Shown: one piece after another, positions 11,358-22,407 of the stretch
Numbering within the stretch: the stretch's first letter is position 1
Layout: every line of letters begins with the position of its first letter
Source: Rhizodiscina lignyota
Lineage: Eukaryota > Ascomycota > Dothideomycetes > Aulographales > Rhizodiscinaceae
Reading direction: 5' to 3'
Assembly (NCBI GenBank): GCA_010015805.1
Contig: ML978121.1
Coordinates: 3,596,001-3,660,000, forward strand
Length of the DNA stretch: 64,000 nt
Position numbers and translations under genes: made by a program
Notes under the pieces: model-generated
Databases searched by the model: none
What the model was told of the DNA's origin: nothing
The model's input: the letters and a program-made list of their open reading frames with translations, nothing else

Positions 11358-14308
11358 ATGATGAATCTTAGTGAACCCCTCGCTCTTAGGCAGACCAACG
11401 GTGAGTGGACCTTCCACCTTGCAGCAGACGCAGGGTTTACGCAGCACTCGTCCGCCAGCAAAATCCACAAGAGCCACGCACAGAAGGCTAACGCAGCGCA
11501 TTTTTAATCCTACAGTATCGCATCCACGTCTTTCGCAAAGCAATTCCAAGCAGAGCCTCGCAGCCTCAGAAGACTACTACTCCCTCGAAGGATACTCGTC
11601 CAGCAACAACAGCGGTGATGAGAACTCGTCCAAGCACACGGTCATCAGATACAGCACACCTCCGTCGCGTCTGCGGAGTCCAGAACAGAAGGATGAACTG
11701 GAATACCCAGACACGCCAGAGACAGTGGTGAACCCACAGAGATCACGATCGCAAGAATCCGTTACCATCCCGCCCGCGGTGCACTTCGAGCCGCACCAGG
11801 TGAGACGGAAGCCGGTCGCTTCGTCAAGCTCCTTCGACGAGAAGAAGAGGACGCTGGCCATGGATCCCAATCGCTCACCTATCACCACCCCGGGAGTTGA
11901 CGATACGCCTTACATTCGTTTCGCAATTGATCAGCTCACGCGCGATGAGGAGGTACGCGGCACACGACTGTACGCGCCATCATCCTCACAGGCACGCGAC
12001 CCACGACCACAACCACAATCTCAACCTCAACCACAATCGCAACCGCAAAGGCAAAGATATGTACCAGAAGAAGATTACCCAGTCGAGACGGGCATACATG
12101 ATGAGGGACTGGGATACATGGAACAGCAGAAAGCGGCATCAGCTGGGACTGGCTTCCCTGCGCCAGCTGCTGTACCAGCCCGACATCCTCAGCATACCGC
12201 ACGGAGGCAGACAAACCAAGATCTGCCTCCTCCACTGCCGGCACCTCCAGGTACGTGTGTCCAAATAGTTTATTGTTCATATATGCTAACCATCCGTAGG
12301 CTCGCCCGATGTCTTCGTACCCTTCCGCGCACCCATCGATTCACCAAGCTACCCTCCCCTCAACTTCCTCCCAGGCATACTTCGCCCCGTATGGCTCGGC
12401 CTATACATCTTCCTCGTCATCCTCATGCTCGTCGGCCTCATGTTCTCCGCGATATGGTCAGATAAGCATAACGGATTATGGATGTATCGCGCTTTTGGCG
12501 ACGGGCGATACTTCGTTTTCGAATACCTGCCAATAATGCTGGGCATGATCCTGCTGATATGGCTCTTTGAGATTGAAAGCGCAACGACACGCCTCGCACC
12601 GTTCCTGGGATTATCCTCACAGTCTACGCGCGCACGATCCAATGCCGTTTTCCTCGACCTCTACCCCACACAATTCTTGATCCCCAGGATCGAATACTTC
12701 CGCTCTGGACAGCCGCTCATTGGAGCGTGCTTCCTCGCCTTTTGGCTCTTCCTATTCACAATCCCGCTCCTCGCCTCCGCTTTCAACGCCCAGTTCTTCG
12801 GTTCTGTCAGTACCGGACAGTGGCGTTGGGTTGCAGTCCAAGGTGTCATCTGGACCTGCATCGCACTTTACTTCATCCTCCTGATCGCCTTGATCGTCCT
12901 CACAATCTACCTCTTCCGCACCACTACAGGCTTGAAATGGGATCCGCGCACCATCGCAGATATCATTGCGTTGCTCGAGCGCTCAAATATCATGTCCGAC
13001 TACGCCGGCACAGAAACCTTCTACAAGACTCTCGAGTTCCGCCAGCGTCTCTGGAACCGCACAGACAGGCTGGGTTACTGGACTACAACCCGTCGCCCGA
13101 ACGACCTCTTCTACGGCATCGGCGAGGAGGGTGGCGCCACACGCGTCTACTCCATCGAAGGTGGCCGTATTAAAGAGAAAGCCCCTGCTCTATCCTCCTC
13201 CGGCGTTCGTGGCCGTGAACGAGCAGAAACCACATCCCAACGCCCCATCAGCGACGGCAACGGCGCTGGAGGCGTCTACTCCATCCGCTCCGACATCCGC
13301 TCCACCTCCACCCGCCGCCGCTTCCTCCCTTGGTATCTGCGCGACTCCGCACTCGTAGCATGGTCGCTCATCGCCATCATCCTCTATATCGCCTTCCTGG
13401 TCGTTTCCTTCGTCAACGACGCGTTACACAAGGGCTTCTCGCCCTCGTTGAAGGCTGGCTCCAACTCTGGCGGCTTTTCCGCCGCAAACTTCCTGTATAG
13501 CTTCGTCCCCACCCTCGTCGCAATGCTGCTCTACCTCTTCTGGCAGCCGATAGACTTCGCCTATCGACGTCTCGAACCCTTCGCGCGCCTGTCCGATCCC
13601 AGTGGTGCGACGGCAGAGAATTCGATTCTCTTAGACTACACCGCCAGCTTCCCCCTAATCGTCACCATCAAGGCCTTAGCGAACGGCCATTGGACACTCG
13701 CCTTCGTCACACTCATGACCTTCCTCAACACCACTCTCCCCATCCTCGCGGGTGGCCTCTTCTGGTCGCAGTTCTACACTTCCAACTCGGCCGTGCGCGT
13801 CGCAGCCTCACCGCCCGCCTTATACGCGCTCTGCGTGTTCCTCGCTTTCTACGCAGTCAGCTTCTTCGCCTTGTACAGAGGACGCAAGAGACGCGCGTTG
13901 CCGCACGAGGCAAGAAGTCTCGCACACATTGTCAGCTGGCTGTATATGAGCCGGCTGCTGGGTGATCGGGCATTTGCGCGGTGCAACACGAAGGCGGAGC
14001 TCGTGGCGAGGCTGCTCGGTGGGGAGATGCCGCCGTTGAGGGAGAACTTCATGGCGAGTATGACGAATCTTGTCCGAGGCAATGGAAGCAGGGCGAATGT
14101 GGCGGCGGAGAAGGCGCCTGCTGGAAGAGAGGGAAGAGGAATGCATCAGGTGCAGGTGCCGGGGCAGGTGATGTATGGGTTTGGGGTGTATGTTGGTCGG
14201 GATGGAAGAGAGCATTTGGGGATTGATAGGGTGAGGAGAGAGGGCGCGAGTGAGATGGTGTTGTTTGATGATGTGAAGGGAAGGAAGAGGAGGAGTTTAC
14301 TGAGCTGA
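11358..14308 (+). CDS. DUF3433 multi-pass membrane protein
   Basis: Three exons: 11358-11400, 11516-12250 and 12300-14308, with introns of 115 bp (GTGAGT...CTACAG) and 49 bp (GTACGT...CGTAG); 928 residues. The first ~300 residues are disordered and Ser/Pro/Gln-rich, with a PQ-repeat (12000-12050). Then come two related membrane halves typical of DUF3433: one around LPGILRPVWLGLYIFLVIL and YLPIMLGMILLIWLFEIESA; the second around FLYSFVPTLVAMLLYLFWQ, then LEPFARLSDPSGATAENSILLDY. The latter block is the family's most recognisable signature. About eight to ten helices are visible. DUF3433 proteins are fungal and of unknown function; a plasma-membrane or cell-wall-related site is often assumed but not shown here. 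A second ATG directly follows the first (11361). The alternative start inside exon 2 would lack most of the N-terminus. Confidence 0.85.
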
Positions 14309-16097
14309 TGCTAATGCTGATGCATTTATGATTTTGATGGCTATGGCTATGAGATACGGCCATGACTTTTTAACGATTGGATAATGTTAATAATGTACAA
14401 GATATGGATAGACGATGATAGAGATGAGACGAGTAGGGAGATTGGGACTGGATTCGATCGGAGAGACTTTGGGATTGGGATTTATTAGAAAGGCTCCTGA
14501 TGCTGAAACGGGAGATGGCTGTATACCCACTGTATTCTAGCTGAACGATAATTGAAAGATATCCGACTGAAATGACCTCTTTGTCTGATTTATTTATCCT
14601 GTTAATCTTAGTTTATGTTCTGGGCTGGCCATACACTGCTGGGAACAAGTGAGAGTTTCCTGAATGAAGAGCTAGTCTCCTAAGGATTTGAGTGCGGTGG
14701 TACCGAATTTTAGGTGTCAAGGGCCCCTGGAATGGGCTGATCACCCCCAGGATACTTGCTCTTTGTACCGGTGGCAGGGTAGCACAAGCGCTGAGACAGA
14801 ACCCTACAAAATTCTCATGTAGGAGACACCCACTTCGTCTCCACCATCGTCGTCACCACAGCTCCTGAAATCCTCGTCTTTTCAACGCCACAAGTCTTCT
14901 TCCGGCCATTTTCGATCGACTTTGCATTTGCGTATGTGGGCAGTTCGATCATGCATGACCGGCAGACGAGATCCACACCGGTCTCGCCCTTTCGTCCGTG
15001 CCGTTATGAGATTTCAACTCCACAAATCCACACCTTTGGGGAGATCGTGACCACATGAAGGTATGAGAAGATTCGATCTTAGGTACTTATTCCTCATTCC
15101 TGGCCGATTATTCATCGTTGTAAGTTCCCATTTTGTGTCGAAGTTGGACATGCTTCCTCTTTCGATGTATATTTCTGGCTGTCAAAGTTCTTTCTGCTCT
15201 CCCGTCTCTTCTACCAGCCACCACGGCGTATTAAAGGTGCCGAGAAAAAAGCGTTTCAGTCTTCTTGGCCGTTTTGAATCGCGTTCCTGCATGGCGTTCC
15301 CTAGTCCGCCCACGTTTCACAGCCTTTGGCAAATCGAATCATCTCCATTATTATTCTCGTCCGGGACGGGCACGGACTACCGAGGGCATCGCATGCCAAA
15401 CGCAGCATCTAGGTTTCTTCCCAGTTCCCAAGCTTGCAACTCCACTTCGATCGTTTCCGGCTTCTTGGGATACAGTATGCTTTGCATGGTTCTATGTCTC
15501 CGCTTGATTGGGTGGTACACCTGCCGTATGGCCTCTCTCCTCTTTGCTTATGTGAACTGCGGAATAGACACAATGGCCCGCTTTGTCGACCAGTTTATAA
15601 GTGCCTCTCGTCCTGTTTGTCTCGAAATTCCCCCGTCGAAGATGGTGACATAGAGAGCTTGCGTATTCAATGTGAGTCTAATGTCTTCCTTATTGCTGCT
15701 ACTTTGTCCGTACTTGTCGTTCCAAGTGCGTTCAATTCATGCCCGGACTACTCAATTGCTTCCGGCAGTATCCGCATGCGCTTGGAAGGGTGTGTTTGGT
15801 TCTCATTGTTCACGTCAAAGCTCGCCTGCTGTGACGTTCCGCAGGCAGATGCATCATGTGAGGAGAAGTGAATAAATCTACTGCGAATTTTCTTTGTGCG
15901 CGTGCGGAGTTCCCCAGGCTTCAATTTGCTTCTCGAAAGGTGTTGTGAAACAAGTATTTAAAACTCGCCAAATCGTTCCTTCCTTCTTCGCCTCTTCACC
16001 GAACAAAGAACTACCACCTCAGCTGACCCTCTCAAGTAACTTCAATCCGCTAGATTAAGTCTGCTTGTCGACACTGCAACCAATCCTCACCGTCAAG
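14309..16097. other. Intergenic region with no supportable gene
   Basis: About 1.8 kb separates the DUF3433 gene from the small secreted-protein gene. Frames at 15063-15653 and 15434-15871 overlap each other in different frames, have no recognisable domain and are rich in Ser, Cys and Leu from a pyrimidine-rich strand, so I do not call them. The stretch 15900-16097 is the promoter and CT-rich leader of the next gene. Confidence 0.5.
15955..15963 (+). promoter_or_regulatory. TATA-like element of the small secreted-protein gene
   Basis: TATTTAAAA lies about 135 bases upstream of the ATG at 16098 and is followed by a pyrimidine-rich stretch (TTCCTTCCTTCTTCGCC). This arrangement is typical of strongly expressed, regulated fungal genes. 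The assignment is by position only. Confidence 0.4.
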
Positions 16098-16497
16098 ATG
16101 AAGCTCTCAGTCGTCGCTGTTGCGCTTGCTGCGCTCGTTCCCTTCAGTGCTGCCACCACCAAGTACTGCTGCCTAAAGGCGAACCCGGACTTGCTCTGCA
16201 ACTGCCGTCTTACCAACCTCATGAACACTTCTGCTCATCGTGCTGAGCTCTGTGCGTTATCCCGTCCCCCTTGCATGGAGCACTTTAGCTGACTCCCTGT
16301 TCAGGCGATTACACCAAGAAGGCGAAAACTTGTGCCTCTTCGAAGACCGCCAACTACTGCTGTTCGAGCGTAAGATCCCTTTGTCTAAGCTGTCAGAAAG
16401 AGCTGTCACTTATTTTTCCCAGGTTGCCGACGCAGACTGGGAGGGAACTGAGCCTCGCTACAACGCCAACGGCTGTGTTAAGGCTGTTGCCTGCTAG
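16098..16497 (+). CDS. Small cysteine-rich secreted protein (effector candidate)
   Basis: Three exons (16098-16251, 16305-16369, 16423-16497) with two 53-bp introns give 97 residues. Residues 1-19 form a clear signal peptide (MKLSVVAVALAALVPFSAA), leaving about 78 mature residues with ten cysteines at 24, 25, 34, 36, 52, 61, 70, 71, 91 and 97. Two YCC triplets (23-25 and 69-71) suggest five disulfides. Hydrophobins also have CC pairs, but they require eight cysteines with a Cys before the first CC and hydrophobic loops, which are absent. The size, signal peptide and cysteine count match small secreted cysteine-rich proteins of plant-associated fungi, some of which are effectors or antimicrobial proteins. 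I do not recognise a family. Phase and splice signals are consistent across all exons, so the model is firm; the function is not. Confidence 0.8.
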
Positions 16498-17048
16498 GCA
16501 CCTGAAAGCCGATAGCACGATATACATGGCATTACCGTGTTATTTGGGGTTCAAGTTGAGAGCGCATGGGTCTCAATGACCGTGGATTCGGGCCCCTTTG
16601 ATACGAGAGCGATCGGTGCAGACATCGATGAAATTCTGAGATTGTGAACGAACACCTTTAGAGTCCGTCTCTTAAAGATTTCATATACATAACAATCAAA
16701 GACACAATATCTGACCATTTACTCTATTAAATGTGCTATAAGTTCTGGAATAGCCGCCGCTCTGGATGCATGAGAGGCGGGGCTCTCCGATCAAGCACCA
16801 TGTGGTATTTTCTCGCCGATTAAGTTCCGAGCCTGTCTTGCCAAATATTTCAAACTTAATGGAATTTCTTGAGTAGTTAATTGCCCTACTTTAGGTAAGT
16901 AATGTATCAAGTATATCGCGAGACACACATTGAGATTAGCGCAGACTGTACGCCGTGGCCGTGGTTCTCCGCCGTCGCCGTCCTTAGCTCTACTATGAGA
17001 CTTCAGCCATCGCAACTTACTCGTTGACTTCTGAAAATAGTCTCAGCG
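16498..17048. other. Intergenic, no gene seen
   Basis: This holds the 3' flank of the small secreted-protein gene and the upstream region of the esterase gene. The frame of the latter is open for seven codons upstream of its ATG (from 17028), and a CAG at 17044-17046 could be a splice acceptor, so an unseen 5' exon cannot be excluded. Confidence 0.4.
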
Positions 17049-18757
17049 ATGTCAGGTATAGGCATCGTAGCAGGCCTACTCAATGGCGATTTCCAAGCAC
17101 CTCTTGTATCTCATGAATCGTTTCATCTCTATAACTGTTCTGCGGATGCAATAAGATGGCCAACTCTCCATGGCGCAGAAATAACCTCCCTTCAAGCTTC
17201 TCTCGTCCAAGATTTTGCTATAAGAGAGTTATCTCCCATTCAAGACACCCACGCGAACGTTTACACTGGTCCTTTGAATTTCTGCAACGTCACAGTCACT
17301 CACACACACCCTGGGCAGCATGACCGCGTTTCCACCCAAATATGGCTGCCACTGTCACCAGAATGGAATGAGCGGATGAAAGCTGTCGGAGGCGGAGGTT
17401 GGATCGCTGGTATGCATCCGGGGCTGGATATGAGCATGGCAAATGCCATAAGTACAGGATATGCCGCTGTCACGACCGATGGTGGACTCCCTGGACCGAC
17501 GCCGGAAGAGTGGGCGATTCTAAGCCCGGGGAACATCAACCTCTATACCCTTCAGAACTTCGCATCCGTGTCGCTCAACGATGCAGCAATCGTCGGCAAG
17601 AGTATCATACATGCGTTCTACGGTCAATATCCAGAGTACTCGTATTGGTCTGGCTGCTCACAAGGAGGCCGTCAGGGGCTCATGCTCGCTCAACGGTATC
17701 CTAAGGCATTCGATGGCATCGTTGCTAATGCACCAGCGATAAACTGGAATGAATTCTTCATCGGCGGGCTGTTCCTTCAGCAGCTGATGAACGAACTCCG
17801 AGTGCATCCATATCCTTGTGAACTGGATGCGCTTACCTCCGCAGCCATCAATGAGTGCGACTATAAAGACGGACTTGTCGACGGTATTATCTCGTATCCT
17901 GAACTTTGCGATTTTGATCCGTATACGCACGTCGAATCTCCCGTATATTGTGCCGATACTGGTACTACACGTCCGATCTCCACAGCAGCCGCGGCTGTCG
18001 CACACGCTGCATGGACGGGGGCAAGAGGAAGCAATAATGAGTTTCTGTGGTATTTGCCTGGATTCGAAGCAAACTTGACCTCTCCGTTGTCACTAGCTCA
18101 AACCGTGTGCGGTGCCAACGGTTGTACAGGTATACCGCAGGGTATTCTTTATCCTTGGCTCACGCTGTTCATCAAGAGAAATGAGTCTTTCGACTTCTCA
18201 AAGATGACACGAAGAGAATTCGAAAGTGCATTCCACACGGGTGTGAGGGAGTTTGAGTCGATAATGGGTAGTAACTACCCAGACTTGAGGGATTTCCGCG
18301 ATACAGGTGGCAAGATGGTGACCTACCATGGTCTCGTAAGTCGAACTTCCCCTTACATATTGAGACTTAAAGCGGGACTTAGCATCTCGAAGTATGCAAC
18401 TGACCAACCTGCTGCCAGGCCGACCCAATCATACCGTCGAACGGAACGAGGCATTATTACGAAGCCGTTATGAGAACCGATCCACACACCCACGATTACT
18501 ATCGACTATTCGAATCTCCTGGCCTTGGACACTGCGCTGGGGGCCCGGGCGCATTTCCAACCGGAATATTCAACGCCCTTGTTCGATGGGTGGAGCATGG
18601 TGAGGTACCGGAGTACTTGGAGGCGACGAGCTTTCCTGACGACAATGGAAACGTGAAAGAGCGGATTCTGTGTCCTTATCCGAAGCGCGCAAAATATACC
18701 GGGAAGAACGGGGCGAACTCTTTTGATAGCTTTGATTGTGTAGACTGGGTTCCTTGA
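17049..18757 (+). CDS. Tannase / feruloyl esterase family hydrolase
   Basis: Two exons (17049-18335, 18419-18757), 83-bp intron, 541 residues. The catalytic CS-D-HC arrangement of this family is intact: G-C203-S204-Q-G-G nucleophile elbow, D431 in ADPIIPS directly after the intron, and H467-C468 in GLGHCAGG; C203 and C468 are expected to form the disulfide that joins Ser and His. Further cysteines (CELDALTSAAINECDYKDG) match the calcium-binding lid region, including the DYKDGLVDG segment. Family members cleave gallate or hydroxycinnamate esters in plant cell wall material outside the cell. Unusually, the N-terminus (MSGIGIVAGLLNGDFQ) is a weak signal peptide; either it is marginal, a short 5' exon was missed, or the protein is intracellular. 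Start chosen as the only upstream ATG in frame. Confidence 0.88.
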
Positions 18758-19055
18758 TTGTGAACCCGAATTGGGAAGTTGAACAACGATGCGGCTGGAC
18801 ATGGAATGGAAGCACTGTGGCCTTTGACAGGCGACAGAAAATAAATGTTAAATACCTATTACCATTAGCATAGCCATGTGGACTGTGTCCTTTTCTCGAA
18901 AGAAATGGCGCAAGCAGGTGACTTTCCCGTCCAACGGTGCGCGCTGCGCCTCCGCCATTTGATTCCTCAGGCTGCGATTATTTAAACTCACCCTCTCTAA
19001 CTCTTCAGCCTTTGGTCCTCCCACAGTTATACTTCACTAAGATAATCGAGTCAAT

Positions 19056-20051
19056 ATGTCGCTTTTTAACCCTCAATTTCAAGTCCTGTCTGATTTACAT
19101 CTCGAGACTCCAATCTCACAACCATCATACTCCTCCTTCAGGATCGATGTGCAAGCCTCGCATGTATTCCTACTCGGCGACATCGGGCTTGTCAAAGGTC
19201 ATGGATTATTCGAATTCCTCGAGCGTCTTCTGAAGTTAACGCCGAATGTTAAGATTTACTACGTCTTCGGCAACCACGAGGCTTATCAACTCACTATGAA
19301 TGCCGCTCGGCAAGCGGTGGAAGACTTTGCCTCCAGAATGACGCGAATGTACGGAGGCCGTTTCTTCTTTCTCCATCGGACGCGCCATGACATCAACCGT
19401 ACCATTACGATACTCGGCTGCACTCTATGGACAGAAGTGTTGCCTATGCAAGCCGTCGAAGCACAACGGCGGCTGACCGATTTCAACGAGACACGAGGCA
19501 TCCGTGACTGGACACTCTCAGACCATCTCGATGAACATCATCAGGATGTCGCATGGCTTAATGAACAAGTCTCTAAGATCGCGAATGAAGAGCCTGAGCG
19601 GCAAATCATCATCCTTACACATCACAGTCCGACGGTGGACGCAAGAGCAAATGATTCGGTACACGTTTCTAGCAGTATCAAATCCGCCTTTGTCACGGAT
19701 CTTTCATCGCAACATTGCTGGATGTCGAAGGAGGTCCGCATGTGGGCATTTGGACACACGCACTACAGCTGCGCATGTTGGGAGGAAGATTCGGGGAAGC
19801 TTGTCGTCGCAAACCAGAAAGGGTACAGTGGACTCGGTGCTGGATCTGGTGGTCTTGAAACGCGAATTGTTGAAGCTGTTGGAGAGCGATGGAGCATACT
19901 CCCGCAACAATCGGACGCAACCTTGATGACGAAATCCGCAAGGCCTTCCCATGGTCCGAAGAAGCCAGAGTGGGAGGCCAAGGCGAAGGGTGCCTGGGGC
20001 AAGATTAGCAGATTCATACATAAACGTCGAAAACCGCAAAATGAAAAATGA
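19056..20051 (+). CDS. Calcineurin-like metallophosphoesterase
   Basis: Single exon, 331 residues. All metal-binding motifs of the superfamily are present in order: D13-L-H15-L-E, G41-D42-I-G, G72-N73-H74-E, T188-H189-H190 and G233-H-T-H236. This fixes it as a two-metal phosphoesterase. The short core and lack of a signal peptide or membrane segment fit the cytosolic Ser/Thr-phosphatase-like family common in ascomycetes, whose substrates are generally unknown. The C-terminal 50 residues are basic (WGKISRFIHKRRKPQNEK). The ATG at 19056 is six residues before the first conserved strand, so the start is well placed. A CT-rich leader precedes it. Confidence 0.9.
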   Translation: MSLFNPQFQVLSDLHLETPISQPSYSSFRIDVQASHVFLLGDIGLVKGHGLFEFLERLLKLTPNVKIYYVFGNHEAYQLTMNAARQAVEDFASRMTRMYGGRFFFLHRTRHDINRTITILGCTLWTEVLPMQAVEAQRRLTDFNETRGIRDWTLSDHLDEHHQDVAWLNEQVSKIANEEPERQIIILTHHSPTVDARANDSVHVSSSIKSAFVTDLSSQHCWMSKEVRMWAFGHTHYSCACWEEDSGKLVVANQKGYSGLGAGSGGLETRIVEAVGERWSILPQQSDATLMTKSARPSHGPKKPEWEAKAKGAWGKISRFIHKRRKPQNEK

Positions 20052-20718
20052 AAAGTAAAAGCTTGAACTGTTGCCAACTTATAAGTCAACCACTGCAAGG
20101 AACCTCTTTGCCATGAGTGTACTTGCGTCCGGGCACCGCTTAAAGGTCAAGTAGAATCTCGAGGCCTTAGGCTTCAGGCATGTATCATGAAATCAACGGA
20201 ATCTCGATGCTTTAGAGAATGCTTGGGTTGAAACATTATTGCCACCATTAAAGCAATCTAGACAATGTCTGTCGAAGCGGATTGGAATTTGAGCACAAGG
20301 TGTAAGGTTGCGGGAGCAAATGACGATGGACGTAACGATCGGGAACAAGCTCATCGGAGTCTTTAACGCGACAATCACGCAGAAGCTGCAGCATCAGCCA
20401 TCTAGCAAAGAGAAGTTGAAGATCTTGTACGCTTTACAGTTGTTACCTGGCCACGGATTGGGTGGAGTTCCGAGAGGTGCTGTGGCTTCAGCCCCTTTCA
20501 GGGTTCGCTTGTTCCAAGACGGGATGATGATCTGCAGAATCAAGCCACAGTGACGACGTCACGGACGTCTATCCAACTTCCAAGTCCCCGCAGTGATGAA
20601 GGCCAGGGTACATTGCACTGATCAGCGTCACTTATTTCCCGCTCATGATCTCACTGTCTCGATTCCTTCTTCAATTTTCTTCAATTACTTCCCTATTACC
20701 GCCAATTGTAACTCAAGA
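20052..20718. other. Intergenic between two + strand genes
   Basis: No gene seen. CRE-like words (GACGACGTCAC and GGACGTC near 20551-20570) lie about 150 bases upstream of the next ATG. An in-frame ATG at 20593 would extend the next protein by 42 poorly conserved-looking residues; I prefer the ATG at 20719. Confidence 0.4.
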
Positions 20719-22251
20719 ATGGCGCCAGTTACTACCGACGGCGCGAAAGCGGAAAATCCCAAGCGTTCAAAGTGGAATCCATTCTCAAAGGACAAGCAGA
20801 AAAGTGACGAAATTAAACCTGAGAATCCGACGCCAGCTACAGCAAATACAAACCAGAACAACTATCTCCGGCCCTCGACTGACTCTGCCTACGGTAGCAG
20901 TGAGCAGAGCAATTCCTTGACTACCTCTGAGGGCGGCGCGAGCGGCCAATTAAGCTCGAAGCAAACCAATAATGCTTCTGGCGGTCAGCCTACGACGCCG
21001 ACAGGCCAACAGAACCATGAAGTGCCTGTAAATGGCAACTTGAACCACACAGGTCCGACAATCAAAAGGGAAGTACGCAATGCCGGAAATGACACCTCCG
21101 TCACAACTGTCACTACCACCACGACAACCACCACGATTGTAACTGGGCCTAATGGCTCGACGACGATCCAAGAACCACGTGCAGAGCTTCCAGATGGCCG
21201 CACGACTCCTCAACCTTCCCAGAGCGAAGCCGTCCAGAACGCTATTAATGAGCGGGGCAACGACACTGGCACTACCGGTGTGGCATCCCAAGCCCAAAAG
21301 CAACAGCGACGCCGCTCCTTGACGCCCGGCCAGCGGCCGATACCAGAGCGTGATCCCGGTCTCTTGTCTCCAATAGGTCCCAGACAAAGTCAAGACGAGC
21401 CAGCACAGAACAGCAACGGTCCTGCAATTCCATCGCGAAGTCCTCATCGGCATTCTTTCCTCGAACGAATCCTTCCAAGCAATGATAATCAATCACAAAA
21501 TCAACCAGCTCCATCAGCTACATCCCCACAACAATCACACAACTTCTCGTACCCCAGACAGAGTCGACTTGCACCTAATCAAACTCAGAATCAACCAGTA
21601 GACTCGGTACCACAGCAGCTGCGGCCAGGGGAAGCACCTGGCTCAACTAGGGATAATCTCAAGACCGCGGCTGCCGGTATACATGTAAGTATTTCCGTCA
21701 TACCTCCCTTTCCGCAATGCCAAAGCGATTTGACATTGACCATGCTTTAGGGTGTTGCAGAAACCCTCCGGGGCACTATCGCCTCCGAAGCAGACCGTCG
21801 CCTGCGAGTTGGCAGGGCTACCGAAGCCGACTACGCGAGAAACCAAGAGATTGTGAATTCCGGGCGACAAGAAATCGAGACCGGAAATTTCTCACGCCAC
21901 ACGAAAGACAACGCCGTGTCTGTACCCTTTTCACAAGCAAGAAAACCTGTAGCTGGTGTGGATCAGGATGGAAGGCCAGCAAACGGATATAGGCAGCCAA
22001 GCCCACAAGATGCAAATTCTGGAGCCCCAGTGGATGGCAATACAAGACCGCAGAGCTGGGGAACTGGATGGGCAGGCCAGCCGGAAAATACCAGCGGTAG
22101 TGGGAGAGGAGGAAAACTGGACAAGTGGCTGCACAAGGCTAGCTCTCACCCGTCCGAGCGGAGTGGAACTGGAGGCGGAGATTTGAAGCAGGAAAGAGAA
22201 AGGACAAAACTGAGACGACGAAGTGGAGGGCTGAGGACTCTCAATGAGTAA
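20719..22251 (+). CDS. Disordered fungal protein with conserved GIHG...LRG core
   Basis: Two exons (20719-21684, 21751-22251) with a 66-bp intron (GTAAGT...TTTAG) give 488 residues. The first 300 residues are low-complexity: Ser, Gln, Asn and Pro rich, with a Thr/Val run (VTTVTTTTTTTTIVTG). The only ordered-looking part straddles the intron: NLKTAAAGIH followed by GVAETLRGTIASEADRR, a short amphipathic element that I recall from a family of uncharacterised ascomycete proteins (GIHG-x-GE-x-LRG-T type). The C-terminus is Gly- and Lys/Arg-rich (GRGGKLDKWLHKA). There is no signal peptide and no membrane segment. Function unknown. Confidence 0.75.
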
Positions 22252-22407
22252 TGTTATGTAAGACAGGATGTAAGATACGAATGAAAGCGCTGCGAAATAA
22301 AGTCGTAAGAGGAAGATATTCAGACTGTATGGCGCTCAGGTGGCTTGGTGTTGTAGATATACCCTTTCCTTCATGCTCTGTACGATAGGCGAATAATGCC
22401 GCAGCTA

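Noticed and set aside
15063-15653. 196-codon frame upstream of the small secreted-protein gene
   Set aside because: Pyrimidine-rich strand gives a Ser/Leu/Cys-rich product with no domain; overlaps another equal-quality frame.
16098-16497. Hydrophobin identity for the cysteine-rich protein
   Set aside because: The eight-Cys C-CC-C-C-CC-C pattern and hydrophobic loops are absent; there are ten cysteines beginning with CC.
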